Assembly (NCBI RefSeq): GCF_039535235.1
Contig: NZ_BAAAWU010000001.1
Location: forward strand, 2,790,001 to 2,854,000
Length of the DNA: 64,000 nucleotides
Direction of reading: 5' to 3'
Source: Streptomyces roseoviridis
GTDB lineage: Bacteria; Actinomycetota; Actinomycetes; Streptomycetales; Streptomycetaceae
Every line of letters begins with the position of its first letter. Positions within the stretch are counted from its first letter, which is position 1. This document shows positions 53,647 through 62,362 of the stretch, piece by piece. Under the pieces are notes generated by a model. The model was not told the DNA's origin. It saw nothing but the letters and a program-made list of their open reading frames with translations, and did not search any database. Both the position numbers and the translations under genes were made by a program.

Positions 53647-54825
53647 TTACCCGAATTCCAACCTCTCCGTACGCGTGGCGGTGCCGGCGACGCCGGCCAG
53701 GAAGCCCTGGGCGCGGGGTGAGGCGTTGTCCCGCAGCCACTCGGGCGCGATCGCGCAGACGGCGACCTTCACGCCGGTCCCGGCGAGGGCCAGCGGCAGG
53801 GTGTGGACGACCGTGGACGGGAAGCTGACGACCGTACGGCCGATGGGGCCGCGGCGGGCGATCAGCTCCAGCGGGAGGTCGGGGCGGACCACCTCCAGGC
53901 CGGTCTCGACCGCGATCCGGTGCAGTTTCCCGGTGCTCTCGCGGCGGTGGGCGAAGTAGCGGGTGGCGCCGTGGGTGCGGGCCAGGACGGCGACGGCCCG
54001 CAGGTACTCGTCGGGGTCGACGACGCCGGTCTCCACGAGGGAGGTGCCGACGAGGTCGGCGCCGCGGGTGAGCCGGGGCGGGCCGAAGCGGGTGCGGGTC
54101 CAGGAGAAGTCGTTGACCAGGACGGTGGTGCCCGGCGGCGGCTCGACCGGCAGCGAGGTGAAGATCTCCACGGTGCGGCGGCGCCCGGGCGCGAGCTTGC
54201 GGCGGGCCAGCGAGGTCACCGGGGCGAGGACCAGTTCGCGCGGCCCCCGGCTGCCCCGCCGGTGCCAGCGCACCAGACGCTCGCCGCGGGCGAGCTGCCC
54301 GGCGAACTCCATGGTGGCGGTGCCGTCGTCGACGACGGTGACCCGGCGGGGGCCGAACAGGGTGAGCAGCAGCTGGACGTAGCGCGAGAACGGATCCCCG
54401 ACGATCACCCGCTCGGCGGCCCGCAGGGGCCCGGCCAGCTCCCGCAGCGTCCGCGCCACGGCGCCCCTGCCGTCCCGGGCGTCCTGCCACTTCACGGTGA
54501 CGCCCTCGTCCCTGGCGAGCTGCGCCATGCGGCGGAGCTGGCCCCGGGACATCGGGTCGGTGGGCGACAGCACGACGACGGTGAGCCGGAGTCCGGCGAG
54601 CGGGAGCCGCCCGGCCGGTCCCGCGCCGGCCGGCCCGGGGCGGGCGGGGGGCTGCCCGGAGCCGGCCCGCCCGGCCGGGTCGGGCGGGGGTTGGTCGCGG
54701 CCGGCGGGCCGGCCGGGTGTCGCCGGGGGGTGGTACGGGGCGTCCCGCAGGGCCGTGGCGTGGGCCCATTCCAGGACGTTCAGGAGCTGGACCGGGCTCT
54801 CGACGAACGCCAGCTGGCCGGTCAT
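53647..54825 (-). CDS. Polysialyltransferase-like glycosyltransferase
   Basis: 392 residues. Start MTGQLAFVESPVQLLNVLEWA, a motif found at the N-terminus of alpha-2,8-polysialyltransferase-like proteins. Also VIVGDPFSRYVQLLLTLFG, VTVVDDGTATMEFA and RYFAHRRES. A Pro/Gly/Ala-rich insertion near residue 50 looks disordered. ATGA overlap with the neuB-like gene. Probably adds or extends the Kdn-type polymer; the donor would be the CMP-sugar from the neuA-like gene. Confidence 0.78.
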   Translation of the reverse strand: MTGQLAFVESPVQLLNVLEWAHATALRDAPYHPPATPGRPAGRDQPPPDPAGRAGSGQPPARPGPAGAGPAGRLPLAGLRLTVVVLSPTDPMSRGQLRRMAQLARDEGVTVKWQDARDGRGAVARTLRELAGPLRAAERVIVGDPFSRYVQLLLTLFGPRRVTVVDDGTATMEFAGQLARGERLVRWHRRGSRGPRELVLAPVTSLARRKLAPGRRRTVEIFTSLPVEPPPGTTVLVNDFSWTRTRFGPPRLTRGADLVGTSLVETGVVDPDEYLRAVAVLARTHGATRYFAHRRESTGKLHRIAVETGLEVVRPDLPLELIARRGPIGRTVVSFPSTVVHTLPLALAGTGVKVAVCAIAPEWLRDNASPRAQGFLAGVAGTATRTERLEFG

Positions 54826-55718
54826 GCGGCGACGAGTCCCGGGACCCGGCGGAGCTTCTTCATCGGGCCGAGCTCCGACTCGTAGACCTTCTTCACGCCG
54901 TCGCCGAGCGCGGTCTCGATGGTGCGGATGTCGCGGACCAGGCGCTGCAGGCCCTGCGGCTCGACGGAGGCGGCCTGGTCGGAGCCCCACATGGCGCGGT
55001 CGAGGGTGATGTGGCGCTCGACGAAGGTGGCGCCCAGCGCGACGGCGGCCAGCGTGGTCTGCAGGCCGGTCTCGTGGCCCGAGTAGCCGATCGGGACGTT
55101 GGGGTACTCCTCCTGGAGCGTCTGGATCACGCGCAGGTTGAGCTCCTCGGCCTTGGCCGGGTAGGTGGAGGTGGCGTGGCAGAGCAGGATGTTGTCGCTG
55201 CCGAGGACCTCGACCGCGTGCCGGATCTGCTTCGGCGTCGACATGCCGGTGGAGAGGATGACCGTGCGGCCGGTGGCGCGCAGTTCGCGCAGCAGCTCGT
55301 CGTCGGTGAGGGAGGCGGAGGCGACCTTGTGGGCCGGGACGTCGAACTTCTCCAGGAAGGCGACGGCCTCGGTGTCCCACGGGGAGGCGAACCAGTCGAT
55401 GCCGCGCTCGCGGCAGTGCGCGTCGATGGCGCGGTACTCGTCCTCGCCGAACTCCACCCGGTGGCGGTAGTCGATGTAGGTCATCCGGCCCCAGGGGGTG
55501 TCGCGCTCGATGTCCCACTGGTCGCGCGGCGTGCAGATCTCGGGCGTGCGCTTCTGGAACTTGACGGCGTCGCAGCCGGCCTCGGCGGCGGCGTCGATGA
55601 GCGCGAAGGCGTTGTCCAGGTCGCCGTTGTGGTTGATGCCGATCTCGCCGGTGACGTAGACGGGCCGGCCCGGGCCCGCGGTCTTGCTGCCGAGGGTGCG
55701 GAGGCGGGTGTCGCTCAT
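54822..55718 (-). CDS. NeuB-like N-acylneuraminate/Kdn synthase lacking the SAF domain
   Basis: 298 residues. The NeuB TIM barrel is clear: VTGEIGINHNGDLDNAFALIDAAAEAGCDAVKFQKR, RGIDWFASPWDTEAVAFLEKFDVPAHKVAS, ILSTGMST and GYSGHETGLQTTLAAVALGATFVERHITLDR. It condenses PEP with a mannose- or ManNAc-type sugar (or its 6-phosphate). Typical NeuB is about 345 residues with a C-terminal antifreeze-like (SAF) domain. This one stops at VPGLVAA, the usual domain border, so that domain is absent. The partner phosphatase in the next gene suggests a 9-phosphate product. Confidence 0.88.
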   Translation of the reverse strand: MSDTRLRTLGSKTAGPGRPVYVTGEIGINHNGDLDNAFALIDAAAEAGCDAVKFQKRTPEICTPRDQWDIERDTPWGRMTYIDYRHRVEFGEDEYRAIDAHCRERGIDWFASPWDTEAVAFLEKFDVPAHKVASASLTDDELLRELRATGRTVILSTGMSTPKQIRHAVEVLGSDNILLCHATSTYPAKAEELNLRVIQTLQEEYPNVPIGYSGHETGLQTTLAAVALGATFVERHITLDRAMWGSDQAASVEPQGLQRLVRDIRTIETALGDGVKKVYESELGPMKKLRRVPGLVAA

Positions 55719-55732
55719 GGTTCGGGGGTTCC

Positions 55733-56932
55733 TTACGCGTCGGGGGTGTGGAGCTCGGGTCCGAGGAGCCAGGCGGCGATCTCGCGGATCGCTCCGGAGC
55801 CGCCGGGGGTGTGGGTGACCGCGCGGGCGGCGGCCCGTACGGAGTCGTGGGCGCTGCCCACCGCGACGGGCCAGCCGACGAGGTGGAAGCAGGGCAGGTC
55901 GTTGACGTCGTTGCCGGCGTAGAGCACGCGCTGGGGGTCGACGCCCCGCTGGTCGCACCACTGCTTGAGGGCGAGGTCCTTGCGGTCCACGCCGTGGAGC
56001 ACGGGGACGCGGAGCTTGCGGGCGCGGGCGGCGACGACCGGGTTCTGTTCGGTGGACAGGATCAGGAGGGGGACGCCGGCCCTGCGCAGCGCGGCGATGC
56101 CGAGGCCGTCGCCGCGGTGCACCGAGACGAACTCGCGTCCGTCGGCGTCGATGTGGACGCGGTCGTCGGTCTGGGTGCCGTCGAAGTCCAGGACGACGGC
56201 GTCGACGTCGTCGAGGGTGGGGGTGACCGGCGCGTCGAGCAGCGGGGCGAGCGCGCGGGCGCGGGCGAGGTCGTGCGGGTCGTCGATCTCCAGGGCGCGG
56301 GCGGGGTCGGTGACGACCAGCGCGGTGCGGCCGAAGAAGCGGTGGCCGTGGGTGCGGAAGCCGTCGGCGGCCATGGCGTAGACGGCGCCGGTCTCCAGGT
56401 ACTCGGGCTCGCGGTCCTGACGGCGCGGGCGGTGCGCCTTGTCGTGGTTGACGCCGGTGGCCCCGTCGGCGCCGCCCGGGTTCTCCTTCCACAGGAAGCC
56501 GTGGGTGGGGGCGGCGGTGAAGGCCGTGTCGGCCTCGCCGGAGACGATCCGCGCGGCGGTGGCGTCCACCTCCTCGGCGGTGAGGAAGGGGCTGGTGCAC
56601 TGCACGAGCAGCACCACGTCGGCGGCGCGGCCGGAGGCGGCCTCGAAGGCGTCCAGGGCGTGTCGGACGGCGGACTCGCTGGTGGCGGTGTCGCCGGAGA
56701 GGCCGGCGGGACGCTGGACGGCCTGCGCGCCGAAGGCCCGGGCGGTCTCCGCGATGGCCGGGTCGTCGGTGGAGACGACGACGTCGGTGACGCGCGGGGC
56801 GGCCAGGCAGGCCCGGACGGCGCGGCCCACCAGGGGGATGCCGGCCACCGGGGCGAGGTTCTTGGCGGGGACGCCCTTGGAGCCGCCTCGGGCCGGGATC
56901 ACGGCAAGCACGGTCGGCGGGGTCGTCGGCAT
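55733..56932 (-). CDS. CMP-acylneuraminate/Kdn synthetase fused to a HAD phosphatase
   Basis: 399 residues. N-terminal cytidylyltransferase (1-235) with VLAVIPARGGSKGVPAKNLAPVAG, STDDPAIAE and LLVQCTSPFL. C-terminal KdsC-type HAD domain (240-399) with VVLDFDGTQTDD, ILSTEQN and YAGNDVNDLPCF. The fusion matches the known bifunctional arrangement in which the HAD part removes the 9-phosphate from Kdn- or Neu5Ac-9-phosphate before CMP activation. It starts within the stop of the upstream gene (TGATG) and is 14 bp before the neuB-like gene. Confidence 0.88.
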   Translation of the reverse strand: MPTTPPTVLAVIPARGGSKGVPAKNLAPVAGIPLVGRAVRACLAAPRVTDVVVSTDDPAIAETARAFGAQAVQRPAGLSGDTATSESAVRHALDAFEAASGRAADVVLLVQCTSPFLTAEEVDATAARIVSGEADTAFTAAPTHGFLWKENPGGADGATGVNHDKAHRPRRQDREPEYLETGAVYAMAADGFRTHGHRFFGRTALVVTDPARALEIDDPHDLARARALAPLLDAPVTPTLDDVDAVVLDFDGTQTDDRVHIDADGREFVSVHRGDGLGIAALRRAGVPLLILSTEQNPVVAARARKLRVPVLHGVDRKDLALKQWCDQRGVDPQRVLYAGNDVNDLPCFHLVGWPVAVGSAHDSVRAAARAVTHTPGGSGAIREIAAWLLGPELHTPDA

Positions 56933-58233
56933 CACAGTTCTCCCAGGCGGCGGATGACGGGGGCCACGCGCTGCACGCCGTGGCGGTAGGCGCCGCGCGC
57001 CACCTCGCGGACGATCCGGCGCACCCCGCTCTCGCGGGGCTCGGGCGCGGTGACGTCGAGGCGGTGGCGGGCGAGGACGCCGGGCAGGTAGCCGCCGGCG
57101 GTCTCGGCCGTGTAGTACGGGGCGATCGGCGGCAGCGCGGGGCCCGCGAGGAGTGCGGCGACCCGCTCGCGGGCCGCGTCGAAGGCCCGCTCGTACGGGA
57201 CGGTCCCCGGGCCGCCGACGCCCACGCCCTGCCGGGACAGCCACCGCTCGTCGGGTACGGGAACCTCGCCCCGGTCGAGGCGGTCGAAGGAGGTGAGCAG
57301 CCCGGAGCCGATGAAGTGGTGGTTGCCGAGCGCCTCGCGCACCCCGAGGTCGGTGAGGATCGCGGTGGGGATCCGCCGGTGGAGGGCTTCGAGGGCGGCC
57401 GTGGAGGAGACGGTGACCAGCAGGTCGGTGCGGTCCAGGACCTCGCCCATGTGCCCGTACACCAGGCGGAAGTTGGGCGGCACCGGCAGGTCGCGCACCA
57501 GCTTCTGGTACGGGAACTCCTCCAGGTGCGTGGTGTGTTCGCCCGGCTTGGAGCGGAGTTTCAGGAGCACCTCGCGGCCCGGGTGGAGCCGGGCGTGTCC
57601 GGCCAGCCGGCGCAGCACGTGGGCGCGTTCGGCCCGCGTCACGGGCACGGAGGGCTGGGCGGCGAAGACGAGGGTGTCACGGCCGGTTTCGGACATGTAC
57701 GGGGCGCCGCCCAGGAAGGGCAGGGCGGCCTCGACGACGGCGGCCGGGTCGGCGCCGACGCCCTCGTAGACGGCGCGGAACCGCTCGGCGTCGTGGCGGG
57801 AGTTGGCGAGCACGACGTCGGCGCCGTGGCGCAGCAGGAGCCCGTCGGCGAGCTTCTCGTAGACGACGCCGACATAGCCGGTCACGAGCACCGGGCGGCG
57901 TTCCAGGGCGAGTTCGGCGAGGCCCTGGAGCAGGGCGCGGACGGTGCCGCCGACCAGGGCGAGCACGATCACGTCGTAGCCCTCGCCGCGGCCGGCCGCG
58001 TCGCGCACCTCACGCAGGAACTCCGTCCCCGTGACCTCGCGCGGGGCGGTGTCGGACACCCCGGTCTCGGCGAGCTGGCGGGCGGTGGGGGTGGCACGGC
58101 CGCGCAGGACGAATCCGGTGGGGACCGTGCTGTCGGGTGCGATTCTGCGTGCGGTGAGCACGCCCCATTTCCACCGGGTGTCGGAGTCGGCGAGCACGGC
58201 GACGCGCGCCGCTCGTTGGTTGCGTGATGGCAC
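56932..58233 (-). CDS. DUF6716-type putative glycosyltransferase
   Basis: 433 residues. GT-B-like features: VAVLADSDTRWKWGVLTARR, VGGTVRALLQGL, ANSRHDAERFRAVY and VYGHMGEVLDRTDLLVTVSSTAALEALHRRIPTAILTDLGV. These are typical of the family that annotations call DUF6716 putative glycosyltransferase. GTG 58233 has TAGCGT 7 nt upstream, leaderless. It is the first gene of the leftward arm of the polymer cluster. Confidence 0.78.
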   Translation of the reverse strand: MPSRNQRAARVAVLADSDTRWKWGVLTARRIAPDSTVPTGFVLRGRATPTARQLAETGVSDTAPREVTGTEFLREVRDAAGRGEGYDVIVLALVGGTVRALLQGLAELALERRPVLVTGYVGVVYEKLADGLLLRHGADVVLANSRHDAERFRAVYEGVGADPAAVVEAALPFLGGAPYMSETGRDTLVFAAQPSVPVTRAERAHVLRRLAGHARLHPGREVLLKLRSKPGEHTTHLEEFPYQKLVRDLPVPPNFRLVYGHMGEVLDRTDLLVTVSSTAALEALHRRIPTAILTDLGVREALGNHHFIGSGLLTSFDRLDRGEVPVPDERWLSRQGVGVGGPGTVPYERAFDAARERVAALLAGPALPPIAPYYTAETAGGYLPGVLARHRLDVTAPEPRESGVRRIVREVARGAYRHGVQRVAPVIRRLGEL

Positions 58234-58432
58234 GTCGAGGACGCTAGGAGGGCCAGGGGATTGGCGGCCCAACTGGGCCACAACAAATGGTTAACAGCGC
58301 CATGACGCATTGCGGGAAACGGACAGAAAGGGATTCGCATACGAGGTGGTTAAGGGGCCCGCCGCTTTGTGTTCACCGGGCATCCCCTTTCCGGTCAGGA
58401 CGAATGCCGGGGCGGCGCCTAGCGTCGGGTGC
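58234..58432. promoter_or_regulatory. Divergent promoter region of the wall polymer cluster
   Basis: 199 bp, less GC-rich than the window. Both flanking genes have the same TAGCGT hexamer exactly 7 nt before their GTG starts (58241-58246 minus; 58420-58425 plus), indicating matched leaderless promoters for the two arms. GGTTAAC and GGTTAAG occur between them. Confidence 0.65.
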
Positions 58433-59428
58433 GTGGTCAAGCTCTCCGTCGTCGTGCCGTTCTACAACGTGCAGACATACGCCCCCGACGCCCTCAGAAG
58501 CCTGCGCGCGAACGCCCGTGCGGACTTCGAGTTCCTGCTGGTCGACGACTGTTCGACGGACGGGACCGCGGAGCTCCTGGAACGGGCGGTGCGCGAGCTC
58601 CCGGGGGCGCGGCTGCTCCGGCACACGCGCAACGAGGGCCTCGCGACCGCCCGCAACACCGGTCTCGACGCGGCCCGCGGCACCTATCTGGCCTTCCTCG
58701 ACGGCGACGACTGGCTGTCCCCCGGCTTCTACGCGGGCCTGGTCGCGCACATGGACGAGCTGGGCTGCGACTTCCTGCGCACCGACCACGTGCGCGTGAC
58801 CGGCCGGAACAGGTCGGTGCGCAGGGCGCCGGTGGGGCGGCGCGGGGAACTGCTGCGGCCGAGGGACGCGATCCTGCCGGCCGACCGGACGACCTCGGTG
58901 GACTACCCGTACGCCTGGGCCGGGATGTACCACCGGCGGCTGCTCGACCGGGGGCTGCTGCACTTCCCGCCGGGACTGCGGACGGCGGAGGACCGGCCGT
59001 GGATCTGGCGGCTGCACCGGGAGGCGGAGTCCTTCGCGGTCACCGGTGACCTGGGAGTCTTCTACCGCCGCGGCGTCGCCACCTCGCTCACGCAGATCGG
59101 CGATGTCCGGCAGCTCGATTTCATTCGCGCTTTCGACCAGGTGATCGACGAGACGAAGAATGATCCGGACGCGGAACGGCTTCTCCCGAAGGCCGTCCGG
59201 ACCTATTGCGCGGTGATTTCCCACCACATCGGAAACATGGCGAAATTCGAACCCGAGGTCGGACGGAAATTGCGCGCGATGAGTGCGGGCGCGCTGCGGC
59301 GCATGCCGCAGGACGTCCTCGCCGGGGCGCTGACGGCGATGGGCGAGGAACGGGCGGGACCGCTGCGCCGGCTGAAGCGCCGCCGCCCCGCCCCCGCACC
59401 GGCCCCTCGGGAGACGAACGCCGCATGA
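58433..59428 (+). CDS. GT2 family glycosyltransferase
   Basis: 331 residues. GT-A fold: LSVVVPFYNVQTYAPDALRSL, LLVDDCSTDGTAELLER, NEGLATARNTGLDAARGTYLAFLDGDDWLSPGFY (DxD) and AEDRPWIWRLH (catalytic ED). Would transfer a sugar such as Gal or Glc to the polymer. The leaderless start GTG 58433 has TAGCGT at 7 nt. ATGA overlap with the next gene. Confidence 0.88.
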   Translation: MVKLSVVVPFYNVQTYAPDALRSLRANARADFEFLLVDDCSTDGTAELLERAVRELPGARLLRHTRNEGLATARNTGLDAARGTYLAFLDGDDWLSPGFYAGLVAHMDELGCDFLRTDHVRVTGRNRSVRRAPVGRRGELLRPRDAILPADRTTSVDYPYAWAGMYHRRLLDRGLLHFPPGLRTAEDRPWIWRLHREAESFAVTGDLGVFYRRGVATSLTQIGDVRQLDFIRAFDQVIDETKNDPDAERLLPKAVRTYCAVISHHIGNMAKFEPEVGRKLRAMSAGALRRMPQDVLAGALTAMGEERAGPLRRLKRRRPAPAPAPRETNAA

Positions 59429-60744
59429 GCACCACCGGAACCGGCACCACGCAGATCTTCTACGCCTCCACCCTGTACGGGGCCGCCACCCTGGCCGCCA
59501 CCCTGGACAGCGGCTGCTTCCGGCCCGCCGGGCGGCGCCTGCTGCTGGTGTCCACCAACGCGGCGGTGCCCGAGACGACCACCCCGCTGGACGCGATGCC
59601 CGGCTTCGAGCGGCTGCGCGGCCGGTTCGACGGCGTCCTCGACTGGAACGGGACGATCGAGCCCCTGCACCCGGGCGGCTGGACGCCCCGGCCGGACGAC
59701 CTGCCCCTGCTCCAGCGGCATCTGCGGCGGCTGTGGGGGCTCGGCACCGACCGGATCGAACTCGTCGTGGAGTCCCTCCAGGTGGCGCCCGCGCTGACCA
59801 TCGCCCAGCTCTTCCCGGACGCGTCGATCGACGTCTACGCGGACGGGCTGATGAGCTACGGCCCGACCCGCAACAAGATCGACCCGCTGGTCGGCGAGCG
59901 GGTGCGCCGGCTGCTCCACCTGGACCTGGTGCCGGGCCTCACCCCGCTGCTCCTTGCCGAGTTCGGGGCGGTCCCGGAGGCGGTGCCGGCCGAGGCGTTC
60001 ACCAAGGTCGTCGAGGAACTGTCGGGGCCCGTCGCGGCCGAGGAGGGCCCCGCGCTGCTGCTCGGCCAGTACCTGGCGGCACTGTCCCTGCTCACCCCCG
60101 CCGAGGAGGGCGAACTGCACCTGCGGATGGTCCGCGGCGCGGTCGCCCGCGGCCACCGCCGCCTGGTCTTCAAGCCGCACCCCACGGCCCCCGACGCCTG
60201 GTCGCGGGCCCTGGTGCGCGAAGCGCAGGCGCTCGGCGCCGAACTGACCGTGCTCGACCGGCCGGTGCTCGCCGAGGTGCTCTACCGCGAGCTGCGGCCC
60301 GCCCTGGTGGTCGGCTGCTTCTCCACCGCCCTGTTCACCGCGAGCGCGTTCTACGGGATCGAGACCGCCCGGGTCGGCACCCGGCCGCTGCTCGCCCGGC
60401 TCTCGCCGTACCAGAACAGCAACCGGGTGCCCGTGCTGCTCGCCGACGCGCTCGTCCCCGACCTGGAGCGGCCGGGCCGAGAGCCACTGGGGCTGCCGGA
60501 GCTCACCGGCTTGGTCGCCGCGGTCGGCTTCGCGATGCAGCCGAGGATCAGGCCCGACCTGCGGGAGGCGGCCGTACGGCACCTGTCCGGGCCGCTCGCG
60601 GCGGCCACCCGGCACCACTTCACCCGCCGCCGGCTCACCTCCCTGGGCCTGCCCGGCGGCCTTCCGGTCCCCCGCCACCCGGGCCTGCGCCGCCTGGCCC
60701 GCCGCGCCCTGAGGCTGAAGCGGCAGGCGCTGGGCGGCCGGTGA
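59425..60744 (+). CDS. Polysialyltransferase family protein
   Basis: 439 residues. Motifs TQIFYASTLYGAATLAATLDSG (N-terminal), DVYADGLMSYGPTRNKID, HRRLVFKPHPTAPDAW (the KPHP-type block of alpha-2,8-polysialyltransferases) and VVGCFSTALFTASAFYGIETARVGT. Likely transfers Kdn- or sialic-acid-like units from a CMP donor. It is the last gene of the rightward arm. Together with the leftward arm it corresponds to the region known in S. coelicolor for teichulosonic acid synthesis. Confidence 0.85.
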   Translation: MSTTGTGTTQIFYASTLYGAATLAATLDSGCFRPAGRRLLLVSTNAAVPETTTPLDAMPGFERLRGRFDGVLDWNGTIEPLHPGGWTPRPDDLPLLQRHLRRLWGLGTDRIELVVESLQVAPALTIAQLFPDASIDVYADGLMSYGPTRNKIDPLVGERVRRLLHLDLVPGLTPLLLAEFGAVPEAVPAEAFTKVVEELSGPVAAEEGPALLLGQYLAALSLLTPAEEGELHLRMVRGAVARGHRRLVFKPHPTAPDAWSRALVREAQALGAELTVLDRPVLAEVLYRELRPALVVGCFSTALFTASAFYGIETARVGTRPLLARLSPYQNSNRVPVLLADALVPDLERPGREPLGLPELTGLVAAVGFAMQPRIRPDLREAAVRHLSGPLAAATRHHFTRRRLTSLGLPGGLPVPRHPGLRRLARRALRLKRQALGGR

Positions 60745-60759
60745 GCACCGGGCCGGCGG

Positions 60760-61581
60760 CTACGCGCGGGTGACCGGCTCCTGGAGCTCGGTCACCCAGC
60801 GGCTGGTGTCGTCGGGGCACTCCAGATACAGCTCGCGGGCGTACCCGGCCGACACGTACCCGTGGGTGTCGATCCAGCTCGCCAGCGTCTGGGCGGTCGG
60901 CAGGATCTCGTCCATGGAGCCCCGGTGGACGACGGTCGCCGCCTCTTCCAGCCCCGGCAGCACGCGCACCTCGACGCCCTCGGCCACCGTGCCCTCGGGC
61001 ACGGTCATCCCGGCGTGCACGAGGACCGAGCCGTCCCCCCTGCCCGCGTCCTCGTAGTACGCGATCCCCGGGCCGAACCCGGTGACGCCGGCGGCCTCCA
61101 GGCGGCCGCACAGCTCCTCGTACAGCGGGCCGATGACCGGGCCGATGTCCTGCGGGCCGAAGCTCGCGGCGACGCCGCTGAGCTCGGCGATGCGGACGGC
61201 GGGAACCTTCTTGACGACGACGTCCTGTGCGGACATGCGTCCCTCGCTCTCGATGGCTCGGAGCCGCGCACCGACCTGGGCGAGCCGCGCCCGCGCCTGG
61301 GCGAGGGCCGTCTCCAGCTCGGCCTGCCGCAGCCGCAGCATCCCGCGCAGCTCCTCCGCGCCCACCTCCTCGTCGAGGATCGACCGCACCTGTTCGAGGG
61401 TGAAGCCGAGCTCCTTGAGCGCGATGACACGGTTGAGCCGGGCGAGCTGGGCCGCCTCGTAGAAGCGGTAGCCGCTGTGCGGGTCGACATGGGCCGGGCG
61501 CAGCAGTCCGATGGCGTCGTAGTGGCGCAGCATCCGGACCGACACCCGCCCGTGCCGGGCGAAGTCTCCGATGACGAACAT
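60760..61581 (-). CDS. MerR family regulator with GyrI-like effector domain
   Basis: 273 residues. MerR HTH (VIGDFARHGRVSVRMLRHYDAIGLLRPAHVDPHSGYRFYEAAQLARLNRVIALKELGFTLEQVRSIL), then a coiled coil, then a GyrI-like ligand-binding domain (VVVKKVPAVRIAELSGVAAS...YARELYLECPDD). Members bind hydrophobic or cationic compounds. A 19-bp-spaced promoter with a palindrome upstream (61592-61622) fits MerR autoregulation. It follows leuE by 37 bp on the same strand. Confidence 0.9.
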   Translation of the reverse strand: MFVIGDFARHGRVSVRMLRHYDAIGLLRPAHVDPHSGYRFYEAAQLARLNRVIALKELGFTLEQVRSILDEEVGAEELRGMLRLRQAELETALAQARARLAQVGARLRAIESEGRMSAQDVVVKKVPAVRIAELSGVAASFGPQDIGPVIGPLYEELCGRLEAAGVTGFGPGIAYYEDAGRGDGSVLVHAGMTVPEGTVAEGVEVRVLPGLEEAATVVHRGSMDEILPTAQTLASWIDTHGYVSAGYARELYLECPDDTSRWVTELQEPVTRA

Positions 61582-61591
61582 GACGCCCCCT

Positions 61592-61622
61592 ACGGAACGG
61601 CCTCACACCGTGTCAGGGTCAA
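61592..61622 (-). promoter_or_regulatory. MerR-type 19-bp-spaced promoter/operator
   Basis: On the minus strand TTGACC (61617-61622) and TTCCGT (61592-61597) are 19 bp apart, the stretched spacing MerR proteins act on. A 17-bp imperfect palindrome (61601-61617, CCTnACACnGTGTnAGG) fills the spacer. The -35 overlaps the leuE stop codon. Confidence 0.62.
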
Positions 61623-62272
61623 GGACCCGCGAGCGAGAGCTTCGCGGCGAAGCCGAGGAAGAGGGCTCCGGCGGCCGTGGTGGCCCCGGCGGACAGCCGC
61701 CTGCGGCGCCGGAAGGCGGCGGCGAGGCGGGTGCCGCCGAAGATCAGCGTCGTGAGGTAGAGGAAGCTGCCCAGCTGGAGCAGGGTGCCCAGGACCAGGA
61801 AGGACAGCGCCGGATAGGCGTACGACGGGTCCACGAACTGCACGAAGAAGGAGATCAGGAAGAGGATCGCCTTGGGGTTGAACAGGCTGATGATCAGGGC
61901 ACGCCGGTAGGGGTGCTCCGACGGGCCGGCCGGGGCCTCGGCGGACGCGTCCTCGACGGTCTCGTGGCGCGTGCGCCACATCGCCCACGCGGCCCGCAGC
62001 ATCCCGTACGCCATCCAGGCCAGATAGCCGGCGCCCGCGTACTTCACGATCATGAAGAGCAGGGGCGTGGTCTGGAGCAGCGAGGCGGCGCCGAGGGCGG
62101 CCAGCGTCATCAGGACCGCGTCGCCGGTGAAGACGCCGGCGGCGGCCTGGTATCCGGTCCGGGTGCCCTTGCGGGCGGCGACGGACAGCACGTACAGCGA
62201 GTTCGGCCCGGGCAGGAGGATGATGAGGACGAGCCCGGCGAGATAGGTCGGCAGATCGGTGACACCCAGCAT
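61619..62272 (-). CDS. LeuE-type amino acid exporter (LysE/RhtB family)
   Basis: 217 residues, six membrane helices. MLGVTDLPTYLAGLVLIILLPGPNSLYVLSVAARKGTRTGYQAAAGVFTGD is the LeuE/RhtB N-terminus, and ALIISLFNPKAILFLISFFVQFVDP is the family's central block. Exports leucine or similar amino acids. ATG 62272 is chosen; an upstream in-frame ATG at 62302 lies inside the inverted repeat. GACACT 7 nt upstream could be a weak leaderless -10. Confidence 0.88.
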   Translation of the reverse strand: MLGVTDLPTYLAGLVLIILLPGPNSLYVLSVAARKGTRTGYQAAAGVFTGDAVLMTLAALGAASLLQTTPLLFMIVKYAGAGYLAWMAYGMLRAAWAMWRTRHETVEDASAEAPAGPSEHPYRRALIISLFNPKAILFLISFFVQFVDPSYAYPALSFLVLGTLLQLGSFLYLTTLIFGGTRLAAAFRRRRRLSAGATTAAGALFLGFAAKLSLAGP

Positions 62273-62275
62273 GGA

Positions 62276-62307
62276 GCGGAGTGTCGCACGTGGGTACGAC
62301 ACTCCGC
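62276..62307. promoter_or_regulatory. Perfect 11-bp inverted repeat at the leuE promoter
   Basis: GCGGAGTGTCG (62276-62286) and CGACACTCCGC (62297-62307) with a 10-bp spacer, ending 3 bp before the leuE start. It covers the presumed -10, so a repressor or Lrp-type regulator is likely. Confidence 0.65.
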
Positions 62308-62362
62308 CCGGGTGTTTCGCATCACGGAAGACCCGCCGGCGGCCGGCCCCGCGGGAGGGGAA

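Noticed and set aside
56932..57244. Upstream extension of the neuA-like frame
   Set aside because: Overlaps the DUF6716 gene and reads Arg/Pro-rich; family start is ATG 56932.
60760..60772. CTACGCGCGGG half-match to the nucleoside operator
   Set aside because: It encodes the last codons of the MerR gene and has only one half-site.
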